This document shows, piece after piece, positions 27,209-35,712 of a stretch of 64,000 bases of DNA. Within the stretch, counting starts at the first letter, position 1. Each line of letters opens with the position of its first letter. This DNA comes from Silvania confinis (GTDB lineage: Bacteria; Pseudomonadota; Gammaproteobacteria; Enterobacterales; Enterobacteriaceae): positions 372,001 through 436,000 of the forward strand of contig NZ_JAMGZJ010000077.1 of the NCBI RefSeq assembly GCF_025564085.1, read 5' to 3'. Made by a program: the position numbers and the translations under genes. The notes beneath the pieces are model-generated. The model did not search any database, had not been told where the DNA came from, and worked only from the letters and a program-made list of their open reading frames with translations.

Positions 27209-27507
27209 GTGGGTACCTGTCAGCTGTTAAGTGACGGGCATTTAACGCCGTTTCAAGGCACGGCTCGTGCGCGGTTTCCGGGGATTTTTAACGAACAGTG
27301 AAGAGCATCACGGCGGGATGAGGTGCTGCGAAGTGCTTTTGATGGGGTTCACGTTTTGCCGGCTGAGGCAAAAATGAAATGTGAAGCTATTCACAATTCA
27401 CGGTTGGCAAAGCGTGATAAACGCGAAGATTAAGCGCCTTTGAGGGCGAAGGAAAGTCAATCTGCGGGGCCGGTCACGAATCAGGGAGTAAGGCGTCGTC
27501 TGGCGAT
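27209..27507. promoter_or_regulatory. upstream region of the GH28 operon
   Basis: These roughly 300 bases contain no gene. They hold the perfect CRP site at 27380-27395. Just upstream of it AAAATGAAAT resembles one half of a KdgR operator, but no matching second half is seen. No regulator gene is linked to the operon. Confidence 0.5.
27380..27395 (-). promoter_or_regulatory. CRP site upstream of the GH28 operon
   Basis: TGTGA-AGCTAT-TCACA is a perfect CRP core, and the flanks AAA...ATT extend the consensus. It lies 172 bases from the GH28 start. If bound at -41.5, transcription would begin near 27346. Catabolite control fits a pectin-oligomer operon. Confidence 0.75.
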
Positions 27508-27577
27508 TGCCGGGTGGCGCTGCGCTTACCCGGCCTACGCATTTCGTAGGCCCGTGCAAGCGCAGCGCCGCCGGGCG
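27508..27577. repeat. REP/BIME element
   Basis: GGCGCTGCGCTT (27515-27526) and AAGCGCAGCGCC (27558-27569) form the outer arms, with CCTACG/CGTAGG inside. This is the usual enterobacterial repetitive extragenic palindrome, here directly after the bglX stop. Confidence 0.85.
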
Positions 27578-27580
27578 GTG

Positions 27581-29878
27581 TTACTGGAGCTCGAACTCGC
27601 CCTGCTTCACGCGGGCAGAATCGACACCGATAAAGACGTTGAATTTGCCTGGCTCGGCGTCATATTTCATCTGCTGGTTCCAGAACTTAAGCGCGTCGAC
27701 GTCAATCGGGAAGCTGACGGTTTTGGTTTCGCCCGGTTTCAGGTTCACCTTCTCAAAACCGCGCAGCTGTTTCACCGGACGGCTCATCGAGGCAGTGACA
27801 TCCTGCAGGTACAGCTGCATCACCGTCGCCCCTTCACGTTTGCCGGTGTTGGTCACCTCCACGCTGGCGGTCACGCTGCCGTCACGGGCCATCGTCGGTG
27901 AAGACATTTTCACGTCAGACATGCTGAAGCTGGTGTAGCTCAGACCGTACCCGAACGGATACAGCGGGCCGTTGGCTTCGTCAAAATAGCGCGAGGTGTA
28001 TTTATTCGGCTTATCCGCGTTGTACGGACGGCCGGTGTTCAGGTGGCTGTAGTACACCGGGATTTGTCCCACGGAGCGCGGGAAGGACATCGGCAGTTTA
28101 CCCGACGGGTTGTAATCGCCGAACAGCACGTCGGCAATCGCGTTGCCGCCTTCGGTCCCGGCGAACCAGGTTTCCAGAATCGCGTCAGCCTGCTGATTCT
28201 CTTCCACCAGCGCCAGCGGACGACCGTTCATCAGCACCAGCACCAGCGGTTTACCGGTGGCTTTCAGCGCGGCAATCAGCGCCTTCTGGCTCTGCGGGAT
28301 AGTGATATCGGTACGGCTCGAGGCTTCGTGCGCCATTCCCTGGGCTTCGCCCACCACCGCAACGACTACGTCAGACTGCTTCGCGGCGTTAACCGCTTCG
28401 TCGATCATCGCCTGCGCCGGACGCGGATCAACCTTCACCGCCTCTTCATACTGGTTGAGGAAGGTGACGATGTCCTGGTCGCCGGTAACGTTAGCGCCTT
28501 TGGCGTAAATCACCTTGCCGTTGTCACCGAGCGCATTCTTGATGCCCGTCAGCACGGTGACGGACTGGTCTGCCACGCCTGCGGCAGACCAACTGCCCAT
28601 CACGTCGCGTTTGCTGTCAGCCAGCGGACCGACCACCGCCACGGTACCGGATTTGCTCAGCGGCAGGGTCTCGAGACGGTTTTTCAGCAGTACCAGGCTT
28701 TCACGCGCGACGTCGCGCGCTTCTTTGCGATGCAGGCGGCTTTCCGCGTTGGTGTCTTCCGGGTCGGACTCTTTTGGCCCCAGGTGGCTGTACGGATCGT
28801 TAAAGAGACCCATGTCATATTTCACGTTCAGCACGTGACGGGCGGCATCATCCAGCTCGGCCATCGTCACTTTGCCGCTTTTAATCAGTCCTGGCAGGTA
28901 TTTGCTGTAGTACTCGTCGCTCATACTCATGTTGATGCCGGACTTCAGTGCCACGCGCACCGCATCTTCCGGATCGGACGCCGCGCCGTGTTTGATCAGT
29001 TCTTTGATCGCCCCGTGGTCGGACACGGTGATGCCCTTAAAGCCCCACTGGTCGCGCAGCACGTCTTTCAGCAGCCAGGCGTCGGAGGTTGCCGGCGTGC
29101 CGTTCAGGGAGTTCAAGGCCACCATCACCGCGCCGCTGCCCGCATCCAGCCCCGCTTTGTACGGCGGCATATAGTCGTTGAACAGGCGCTGCGGGCTCAT
29201 ATCAACGGTGTTGTACTCTTTACCACCTTCGACCGCGCCATAGGCGGCGAAGTGTTTCACGCTGGTCATCACCGCATAGCGATCTGCCGGGCTTTTGCCC
29301 TGCATCGCTTCCACCATGGTTTTGCCCATTGTCGCGGTCAGGTAAGTGTCTTCGCCAAAGCCTTCCGAGGCGCGGCCCCAGCGCGGATCGCGCGAGACGT
29401 CGACCATCGGCGCCCAGGTCATATTCAGGCCGTCGTCCGCCGCTTCATAGGCCGAAACGCGACCGACGGTTTTCACCGCATCGAGATTAAACGAGGAGGC
29501 CAGCCCGAGGCTGATAGGGAAAACGGTGCGCTGACCGTGGACCACATCATAGGCGAAGAACAGCGGGATTTTCAGGTGACTGAGTTCCATCACCTGATCC
29601 TGCATTTTGCGGATATCCTCACGGGTGACGGTGTTAAAAATCGCCCCCACCTGCCCGGCTTTGATCATCTCGCGGATCGCCTCTTTCGGGTTATCCGGGC
29701 CGACGCTTATCAAACGCAGCTGGCCGATCTTCTCATCAACCGACATTTTGGTGAGCAGGTCAGTAACAAATGCGTCCCGGGCTTCCGGCGTCAGCGGATG
29801 ATTGCCAAACAGGTCATCTGCCAGCGCAGGTTGCAACGCCAGACTCACAGCGATACCTACAGAACAAAGCCATTTCAT
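27581..29878 (-). CDS. bglX: periplasmic beta-glucosidase BglX
   Basis: This 765-residue GH3 enzyme has a signal peptide (MKWLCSVGIAVSLALQPALA). Domain order is the GH3 N-terminal barrel (with GRASEGFGEDTYLT and the nucleophile Asp in GITVSDHGAIKEL), the GH3 C-terminal alpha/beta sandwich (about 400-620) and a C-terminal fibronectin III-like domain (about 675-750). It hydrolyses beta-glucosides in the periplasm. Length equals E. coli BglX. It is divergent from dld, and a BIME element follows. Confidence 0.97.
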   Translation of the reverse strand: MKWLCSVGIAVSLALQPALADDLFGNHPLTPEARDAFVTDLLTKMSVDEKIGQLRLISVGPDNPKEAIREMIKAGQVGAIFNTVTREDIRKMQDQVMELSHLKIPLFFAYDVVHGQRTVFPISLGLASSFNLDAVKTVGRVSAYEAADDGLNMTWAPMVDVSRDPRWGRASEGFGEDTYLTATMGKTMVEAMQGKSPADRYAVMTSVKHFAAYGAVEGGKEYNTVDMSPQRLFNDYMPPYKAGLDAGSGAVMVALNSLNGTPATSDAWLLKDVLRDQWGFKGITVSDHGAIKELIKHGAASDPEDAVRVALKSGINMSMSDEYYSKYLPGLIKSGKVTMAELDDAARHVLNVKYDMGLFNDPYSHLGPKESDPEDTNAESRLHRKEARDVARESLVLLKNRLETLPLSKSGTVAVVGPLADSKRDVMGSWSAAGVADQSVTVLTGIKNALGDNGKVIYAKGANVTGDQDIVTFLNQYEEAVKVDPRPAQAMIDEAVNAAKQSDVVVAVVGEAQGMAHEASSRTDITIPQSQKALIAALKATGKPLVLVLMNGRPLALVEENQQADAILETWFAGTEGGNAIADVLFGDYNPSGKLPMSFPRSVGQIPVYYSHLNTGRPYNADKPNKYTSRYFDEANGPLYPFGYGLSYTSFSMSDVKMSSPTMARDGSVTASVEVTNTGKREGATVMQLYLQDVTASMSRPVKQLRGFEKVNLKPGETKTVSFPIDVDALKFWNQQMKYDAEPGKFNVFIGVDSARVKQGEFELQ

Positions 29879-30067
29879 CTCGTTTACTCTCTCATCAAAA
29901 ACCGCCGGATAGTCGCGGCCAGACCGTGCGAAGAGCGCAGTGTGCCATAAACCCTGAGCCGGGTGCAGGGTTTATTATCTGATTTTGCAGGTGAATAGGT
30001 GTTCGCTTAAACATTAATCGCGCTATGCTTTATGGCGATCATTTTGACTTACCACAAGGGGTGGAAG

Positions 30068-31825
30068 ATGTCCTCTGTTCGAAATCACGATAACGAGACT
30101 TTTATTAACGACCTGGCGCGCCTGGTGGGCCACGCGCATCTGCTGACCGATGCGGCGAAGACCGCCCGCTACCGCAAGGGCTTTCGCTCAGGCCAGGGCA
30201 ATGCGCTCGCCGTGGTCTTCCCGGGAACCTTGCTGGAGCTGTGGCGCGTACTCAGCGCCTGCGTCGCGGCCGATAAAATCATTCTGATGCAGGCAGCGAA
30301 TACCGGTCTGACCGAGGGCTCCACGCCTAACGGCAACGATTATGACCGCGACATTGTGATCATCAGCACCCTGCGCCTCGACAAGCTGCACCTGCTGGAT
30401 AAAGGCGAGCAGGTGCTGGCCTTCCCCGGCACCACCCTGTACGCGCTGGAAAAAGCGCTGAAGCCGCTGGGTCGGGAACCGCATTCGGTGATTGGTTCCT
30501 CGTGCATCGGTGCCTCGGTGATTGGCGGGATCTGCAATAACTCCGGCGGTTCGCTGGTGCAGCGCGGCCCGGCCTATACCGAAATGTCCCTGTTCGCCCG
30601 CATTGATGAGCGCGGCAAGCTGCAGCTGGTGAACCATCTGGGCATTGACCTTGGCGTCACCCCGGAACAGATTCTCAGCAAGCTTGACGATGAGCGGGTC
30701 AAAGACGGCGATGTGCTGCACGACGGCCGCCACGCCCACGATCATGACTATATTACCCGGGTGCGCGAAATCGACGCCGACACCCCGGCGCGCTATAACG
30801 CTGACCCGGATCGGCTGTTTGAATCCTCCGGCTGCGCGGGCAAGCTGGCGGTGTTTGCCGTACGTCTGGATACCTTCCCGGCCCAAAAGCAGCAGCAGGT
30901 GTTTTACATCGGCACCAACCAGCCCGAGGTGCTGACCACCATTCGTCGCCATATTCTTGGTGAGTTCACCCATCTGCCGGTGGCGGGTGAGTATATGCAC
31001 CGGGACATCTACGACATCGCCGAACGCTACGGCAAAGATACCTTCCTGATGATCGACAAGCTCGGCACCGACAAGATGCCGCTCTTCTTCACCATGAAGG
31101 GGCGCACCGATGCGATGCTGGAAAAAGTGTCGCTGTTTAAGCCGCACTTCAGCGACCGCTTTATGCAAAAGCTGGGCAGCGCCTTCCCCGCCCATCTGCC
31201 GCCGCGCATGAAAAGCTGGCGCGATAAGTATGAACATCACCTGCTTCTGAAAATGTCAGGCGACGGGATTGCAGAAGCGCAGGCGTGGTTGGCTGAGTTC
31301 TTTAAAACGGCCGAGGGCGACTTCTTTGCCTGTACCCCGGAAGAGGGCAGCAAGGCGTTCTTACACCGCTTTGCCGCGGCGGGTGCGGCGATCCGCTATC
31401 AGGCTGTACATGCCGACGACGTGGAAGACATTCTGGCGCTCGACATCGCCCTGCGTCGCAACGATACCGACTGGTTTGAAACCCTGCCGCCGGAGATCGA
31501 CAGCCAACTGGTGCATAAGCTCTATTACGGCCACTTTATGTGCTATGTCTTCCATCAGGATTACATCGTCAAAAAAGGGGTCGATGCCCATGCGCTGAAG
31601 GCGCAAATGCTGACCCTGCTGCAGGCGCGCGGCGCGCAATATCCTGCAGAACATAATGTCGGTCATGTCTATGAAGCACCGGAGGCATTAAAGCAGTTTT
31701 ATCGCGAGAATGATCCAACCAACAGCATGAATCCCGGCATCGGCAAAACAACCAAGCATAAAAACTGGCAGGAAACGCCGCCAACAGCGACTATCAATAT
31801 GCAAGCCACTGATCAAACCAGTTAG
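30068..31825 (+). CDS. dld: FAD-dependent D-lactate dehydrogenase
   Basis: This 585-residue peripheral membrane flavoenzyme oxidises D-lactate to pyruvate and feeds quinones. The FAD-binding segment shows ANTGLTEGSTPNG and GSSCIGASVIGGICNNSGGS; the C-terminal cap and membrane-binding region match E. coli Dld through PAEHNVGHVYEAP and NDPTNSMNPGIGKT. The start at 30068 (MSSVRNHDNETFINDL), preceded by AAGGGG, is preferred over an upstream ATG at 30032 that adds 12 unrelated residues. The C-terminus is about 12 residues longer than in E. coli. It is followed by a strong terminator. Confidence 0.96.
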   Translation: MSSVRNHDNETFINDLARLVGHAHLLTDAAKTARYRKGFRSGQGNALAVVFPGTLLELWRVLSACVAADKIILMQAANTGLTEGSTPNGNDYDRDIVIISTLRLDKLHLLDKGEQVLAFPGTTLYALEKALKPLGREPHSVIGSSCIGASVIGGICNNSGGSLVQRGPAYTEMSLFARIDERGKLQLVNHLGIDLGVTPEQILSKLDDERVKDGDVLHDGRHAHDHDYITRVREIDADTPARYNADPDRLFESSGCAGKLAVFAVRLDTFPAQKQQQVFYIGTNQPEVLTTIRRHILGEFTHLPVAGEYMHRDIYDIAERYGKDTFLMIDKLGTDKMPLFFTMKGRTDAMLEKVSLFKPHFSDRFMQKLGSAFPAHLPPRMKSWRDKYEHHLLLKMSGDGIAEAQAWLAEFFKTAEGDFFACTPEEGSKAFLHRFAAAGAAIRYQAVHADDVEDILALDIALRRNDTDWFETLPPEIDSQLVHKLYYGHFMCYVFHQDYIVKKGVDAHALKAQMLTLLQARGAQYPAEHNVGHVYEAPEALKQFYRENDPTNSMNPGIGKTTKHKNWQETPPTATINMQATDQTS

Positions 31826-31879
31826 CCACCGTTAACCACTGTTAAGCCCTGAAAAATAGGTCTAGAGTAGCGACAGGTC

Positions 31880-31907
31880 GCCAGAGATACGTTTCTCTGG
31901 CTTTTTT
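31880..31907 (+). terminator. dld terminator
   Basis: GCCAGAGA and TCTCTGGC pair around TACGTT and are followed by six T. The element lies in front of the next gene on the same strand, so that gene needs its own promoter or read-through. Confidence 0.92.
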
Positions 31908-31927
31908 CGCTGAGGAGCGGGCATACC

Positions 31928-32482
31928 ATGTCGGCTATTGAAATTTCAATCGGGACTGACCTTAAAATACGCGATGCCCAGGCAGAAGACGCGCCGGCGA
32001 TTACCGCCATCTATGCCTGGCACGTCCTCAACGGACGTGCATCGTTTGAAGATGTTCCCCCTACCGTCGAAGAGATGCGCCAGCGCATGAGTACGGTGGT
32101 GAGCACAGGCTTACCCTGGCTGGTGGCCATTTATCAGGGCATCGTAGTGGGTTACTGCTACGCCACCCCCTACCGCCCTCGCCCGGCCTACCGTTACACC
32201 ATCGAAGAATCCATTTACGTTGAAGCCAGCACCCCCGGGCGCGGCTTTGGCAGCGCCCTGCTCAGCGCGTTAATTGCCCGCAGCGAACAAGGCCCTTGGC
32301 GGCAGATGATCGCCATCGTTGGCGACGGCCCGAATAACACCGGCTCGCTACGCCTGCACAAGAAACACGGATTTGAAGTGGCGGGACAGCTCAGAAGTGT
32401 GGGATTCAAGAAAGGTGACTGGCGCGATACGCTGATTATGCAGCGCCCGCTCAACGACGGTGACTGGACCCCGCCTGAATAA
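31928..32482 (+). CDS. GNAT N-acetyltransferase, phosphinothricin acetyltransferase-like
   Basis: This 184-residue acetyl-CoA-dependent acetyltransferase has the order typical of the Pat/MddA group: LKIRDAQAEDAPAITAIYAW, GRASFEDVPPTVEEM, VGYCYATPYRPRPAYRYT, IEESIYVEASTPGRGFGSAL (the acetyl-CoA pyrophosphate loop GRGFGSAL) and LHKKHGFEVAGQLRSVGFK. Such enzymes acetylate methionine sulfone/sulfoximine or phosphinothricin-like compounds. GAGGAG lies about 9 bases upstream of the ATG. It is absent from this position in E. coli, where dld adjoins pbpG, so it is an accessory insertion. Confidence 0.88.
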   Translation: MSAIEISIGTDLKIRDAQAEDAPAITAIYAWHVLNGRASFEDVPPTVEEMRQRMSTVVSTGLPWLVAIYQGIVVGYCYATPYRPRPAYRYTIEESIYVEASTPGRGFGSALLSALIARSEQGPWRQMIAIVGDGPNNTGSLRLHKKHGFEVAGQLRSVGFKKGDWRDTLIMQRPLNDGDWTPPE

Positions 32483-32489
32483 TGCGGTT

Positions 32490-32519
32490 TTGCCGGGTAA
32501 GCGCAGCGCCACCCGGCAA
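32490..32519. repeat. short REP-type hairpin
   Basis: TTGCCGGGT and ACCCGGCAA (9-bp stem, loop AAGCGCAGCGCC) followed by TAAAA. The core is that of a REP unit, and it probably also ends transcription between the convergent GNAT gene and pbpG. Confidence 0.75.
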
Positions 32520-32530
32520 TAAAAGACAAC

Positions 32531-33451
32531 TTAATCGTTTTGCGCGGTCGCCATCTGCGCGGCTTTCTGCTTTTTATAGCTCAGGGCCGCCGCCGGAACC
32601 GGCTGGGCTTTTCCGGTTTCAATCCAGGTCCGCAGGCGGCTGGCATCGGCAAAGTGGGTATATTTGCCAAACGCATCCATCACCACCAGCGCCACCGGTT
32701 TACCGTTAATGACCGTGCGCATCACCAGACAGTGGCCCGCGGCATTAGTAAAGCCGGTTTTGGTCAGCTGGATATTCCAGTTATCCCGGTAAACCAGATG
32801 GTTAGTGTTGCGGAACGGCAGCGTATAGGCCGGGTTCGAGAAGGTCGCCATCTCTTCACGGGTGGTACTGAGCTGGCCGATCAGCGGATACTGCTTGCTG
32901 GCGATCAGCATCTTAGTCAGATCCTGGGCGGTCGAGACGTTTTGAATCGACAGGCCGGTAGGCTCGACAAAGCGTGTATGGGTCATCCCCAGCGATTTGG
33001 CTTTCGCATTCATCGCCTGGATAAAGGCGTTATAGCCGCCCGGATAGTGGTGCGCCAGGCTAGCTGCCGCGCGGTTTTCCGAGGACATCAGCGCCAGCAG
33101 CAGCATGTTTTTGCGGCTGATTTCGCTGTTCAGGCGCACGCGGGAGTAGATCCCTTTCATTTCAGGCGTCTGGCTAATGTCGACGCGCAGCTTTTCATCC
33201 AGCGGCAGCCGTGCATCCAGCACCACCATCGCAGTCATTAATTTGGTGATAGACGCAATCGGGCGCACCAGATTCGGGTGGCTGGCGTAGATCACTTTGT
33301 TGGTTTCCAGATCGACAATCATTGCGCTACCGGAGGCAATTTCCGGTTGCGCCGCAGCAGTTACGGCGGCGGTTTTGGCGAGCGCGGGGGTCGCCACTGG
33401 CACAGCCAGCAACAGTGCAAGACTCAGTATAGAAATGCGGAATTTGAGCAT
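32531..33451 (-). CDS. pbpG: D-alanyl-D-alanine endopeptidase PBP7
   Basis: This 306-residue periplasmic penicillin-binding protein cleaves D-Ala-mDAP cross-links in peptidoglycan. It has a signal peptide ending PVATPALA near residue 25, then the SxxK motif in ASITKLM, SxN in [10 protein letters not shown] and KTG in [12 protein letters not shown], all in the order and spacing of E. coli PBP7. It is four residues shorter than the E. coli protein. The region upstream carries an unusual set of GTGC repeats (33476-33513). Confidence 0.97.
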   Translation of the reverse strand: MLKFRISILSLALLLAVPVATPALAKTAAVTAAAQPEIASGSAMIVDLETNKVIYASHPNLVRPIASITKLMTAMVVLDARLPLDEKLRVDISQTPEMKGIYSRVRLNSEISRKNMLLLALMSSENRAAASLAHHYPGGYNAFIQAMNAKAKSLGMTHTRFVEPTGLSIQNVSTAQDLTKMLIASKQYPLIGQLSTTREEMATFSNPAYTLPFRNTNHLVYRDNWNIQLTKTGFTNAAGHCLVMRTVINGKPVALVVMDAFGKYTHFADASRLRTWIETGKAQPVPAAALSYKKQKAAQMATAQND

Positions 33452-33475
33452 GGTGAGATTTCTGCTAATTATTCA

Positions 33476-33513
33476 TGCACGTAATACGTGCACCGCCCGT
33501 GCAAAGCCGTGCG
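33476..33513. promoter_or_regulatory. phased CGTGC(A/G) repeats upstream of pbpG
   Basis: TGCACG-TAATA-CGTGCA (33476-33492) is a perfect 6-bp inverted repeat. Two further copies of the half-site, CGTGCA (33498) and CGTGCG (33508), follow with starts 11 and 10 bases apart, about one helical turn. It lies 25-62 bases before the pbpG start codon and could be an operator array. The binding protein is unknown. Confidence 0.4.
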
Positions 33514-33580
33514 CAGGGGCTGGCACAGGCATAATAGCCGCCCGAATGCCTTGCTGCCAGTAGTTAATCGTGAACAGATG

Positions 33581-33612
33581 CTGCATTGCTGGCTATTACA
33601 CCAGCAATGCAG
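33581..33612. terminator. 12-bp perfect hairpin after yohC
   Basis: CTGCATTGCTGG and CCAGCAATGCAG pair perfectly around CTATTACA, 6 bases past the yohC stop. There is no T run on the yohC-sense side, so it may protect the 3' end or pause polymerase more than terminate. Confidence 0.5.
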
Positions 33613-33617
33613 AGAGG

Positions 33618-34205
33618 TCAGAAGAGACGGTATCCATAACCCCAGAGAATAACCGTCAGCGCCAGCAGGGCTTCGAGTACCAGCACGCCAATGGCCAGGG
33701 TCGAACCCGAGAAGCTCAGGCCCTCTTCTTTGTTAATATTCAGGAAGGTCGGAATGCCGACATACAGCAGATAGCCGGTATAAAACAGCGCCAGGGTTCC
33801 TACCAGCGCACACAGCCAGACGATGGGATACAGCGCCACGATGCCGCTCAAAAACAGCGGCGTCGCCACGTAACCGGCGAACACCATGCAGTGGGCCAGC
33901 GACGGCCGCTGCGGATATTTGCGCGCCATCCAGTAAATCACGCGTCCCATCACCGCCACGCCCGCCAGCATCAAACCGTAGAACACCACGGCCAGCGCCA
34001 GTCCGGTCATCCATGAGAGTTTGACAATGGTACCGTCGTCAAAGTCCCAGCCAATTTGCGTCGTACCGATAAAGGCGCAGATCACCGGCACCGCGGCCAT
34101 CATCAATACGTGGTGGGTATAATGATGACTGACCGTTTCGTTCTCGCTTCTGATAACCTGCATTTCACGATCGGGATGGGAAAAGAGTCCCCAGACATGG
34201 TTCAT
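33618..34205 (-). CDS. yohC: YIP1-family inner membrane protein YohC
   Basis: This 195-residue protein has about five membrane helices. It begins MNHVWGLFSHPDREMQVIRS and includes FAGYVATPLFLSGIVALYP, matching E. coli YohC over its full length. The YIP1 family is involved in membrane organisation in eukaryotes; the bacterial role is unknown. It is divergent from yohD. Confidence 0.94.
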   Translation of the reverse strand: MNHVWGLFSHPDREMQVIRSENETVSHHYTHHVLMMAAVPVICAFIGTTQIGWDFDDGTIVKLSWMTGLALAVVFYGLMLAGVAVMGRVIYWMARKYPQRPSLAHCMVFAGYVATPLFLSGIVALYPIVWLCALVGTLALFYTGYLLYVGIPTFLNINKEEGLSFSGSTLAIGVLVLEALLALTVILWGYGYRLF

Positions 34206-34323
34206 AACGCCCCCTTGTTGTCGGCCCGCCAGCGATATCTCAAGTATAATGCAGGCCTGCGATTATTTTCTGTACAGGCAGAAAATAGCTGATCCTGGGG
34301 GGTTACTGCGCTACGCTTATTCG

Positions 34324-34884
34324 ATGGATATCAATGCACTGATTACACAATATGGCTATGCCGCGTTAGTGGTCGGCAGTCTGGCAGAAGGCGAAACCAT
34401 CACCCTGTTAGGGGGCGTGGCGGCGCATCAGGGGCTGCTGCGTTTTCCGCTGGTAGTGGCGGCAGTAGCGCTGGGGGGCATGATCGGCGATCAACTGCTC
34501 TACTTAATTGGCATGCGCTTTGGCCCGACGATCCTGCGCCGTTTTTCCCGTCATCAGAAGAAAATCGACCGCGCCCAGCAGCTGATCCAGCGCCACCCTT
34601 ATCTGTTTGTTATTGGCACCCGCTTTATGTACGGCTTTCGCATTATCGGCCCGCTGTTGATCGGTGCCAGCCGCCTGCCGCCGAAAATCTTCCTGCCGCT
34701 GAACATTGCCGGTGCCATTGCCTGGGCGCTGATCTTCACCACCTTAGGCTACGTGGGCGGCGAGGTGCTGGAGCCGTGGCTGCACTCGCTTAACCAGCAC
34801 CTGCGCCACTGGATCTGGCTGGCTGTGGTGCTGGTGCTGGTTATCGCAGTCCGCCTGTGGTTCAAGCGCCGGAGTTCCCGCTAG
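34324..34884 (+). CDS. yohD: DedA-family membrane protein YohD
   Basis: This 186-residue DedA/SNARE-associated membrane protein probably takes part in lipid carrier flipping or proton-linked membrane homeostasis, as proposed for the family. It has GSLAEGETITLLGG (the conserved acidic pair of the family), GMIGDQLLYLIG and RFMYGFRIIGPLLIGAS (conserved arginine motif). The start at 34324 (MDINALITQYGYAAL) matches E. coli; the longer frame starts in the divergent promoter region. The stop lies 4 bases from the convergent yohF stop. Confidence 0.94.
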   Translation: MDINALITQYGYAALVVGSLAEGETITLLGGVAAHQGLLRFPLVVAAVALGGMIGDQLLYLIGMRFGPTILRRFSRHQKKIDRAQQLIQRHPYLFVIGTRFMYGFRIIGPLLIGASRLPPKIFLPLNIAGAIAWALIFTTLGYVGGEVLEPWLHSLNQHLRHWIWLAVVLVLVIAVRLWFKRRSSR

Positions 34885-34888
34885 CCGC

Positions 34889-35662
34889 CTACTCGGCAGG
34901 CTTAAACTGCGGGTTGGCCTGCATAAACCCACCGTCGACGATAAACGACTGTCCGGTGGTATAGCTGGCGTCGCTGTCGCACAGCCAGGCCACCAGGCTG
35001 GCTATCTCCTTGGTATATCCCGGCCGGGCCAGCGGAATATTGGGCATCGAGCCGGGCTCGATTTCACTGTCGTCCATGCCATTCATCGGCGTGGCGATGG
35101 CCCCCGGTGCGACGGCATTAACCAGTATGTTGTGCTGCACCAGCTCAATCGCCATCGATTTGGTCAGACCGCCGAGCGCATGTTTGGCGGCGGTGTAGGC
35201 GCTGGCTTCAGGCAACGGGGTGTGTTCATGCACCGAGGTAATATTCACGATCCGCCCGCCCTTCCCCTGCTTCACCATTTGCCGGGCGGCAATCTGCGAA
35301 CAGAGAAACGCCCCGTCCACGTCGACGGTAAAAATCGTTCGCCACTCGTCGTAGGCCATCTCCAGAAACGGCGCTTTGGTCATCGCCCCGGCGTTGTTGA
35401 CCAGCACGTCTATGCGGCCAAATCGGGCGATCAGGGTGTTGATGGCCTCGGCACCGTCCGGCAGATGACTGAGATCCAGATGGATGGCCTCTGCCCGCTG
35501 CCCCCGGGCCTCGACCTCGCGACAGGTTTTCATCGCCCCCTCTTCGTCAGAATGCCAGGTGATACCAATATCAAACCCGCGCTCCGCCAGCATCAGCGCG
35601 GTGGTTTTGCCGATCCCGGAATCGGATGCGGTAACAATTGCGACACGATGGGTTGACGCCAT
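34889..35662 (-). CDS. yohF: short-chain dehydrogenase/reductase YohF
   Basis: This 257-residue SDR oxidoreductase has the cofactor loop TASDSGIGKTTA (a serine-rich version of TGxxxGIG), NNAG in DVLVNNAGAMTK, the catalytic Ser in NITSVHEHT and the YxxxK pair in YTAAK, plus the C-terminal GQSFIVDGGFM. The start at ATG 35662 is chosen because GGAGG lies 6 bases upstream; a GTG two codons earlier would overlap that site. Its physiological substrate is unknown. It matches E. coli YohF. Confidence 0.94.
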   Translation of the reverse strand: MASTHRVAIVTASDSGIGKTTALMLAERGFDIGITWHSDEEGAMKTCREVEARGQRAEAIHLDLSHLPDGAEAINTLIARFGRIDVLVNNAGAMTKAPFLEMAYDEWRTIFTVDVDGAFLCSQIAARQMVKQGKGGRIVNITSVHEHTPLPEASAYTAAKHALGGLTKSMAIELVQHNILVNAVAPGAIATPMNGMDDSEIEPGSMPNIPLARPGYTKEIASLVAWLCDSDASYTTGQSFIVDGGFMQANPQFKPAE

Positions 35663-35712
35663 ACTCACCTCCAGAAAACTGCAAAGAGGTAAGTATAGAT
35701 AATCCTCCTGTT

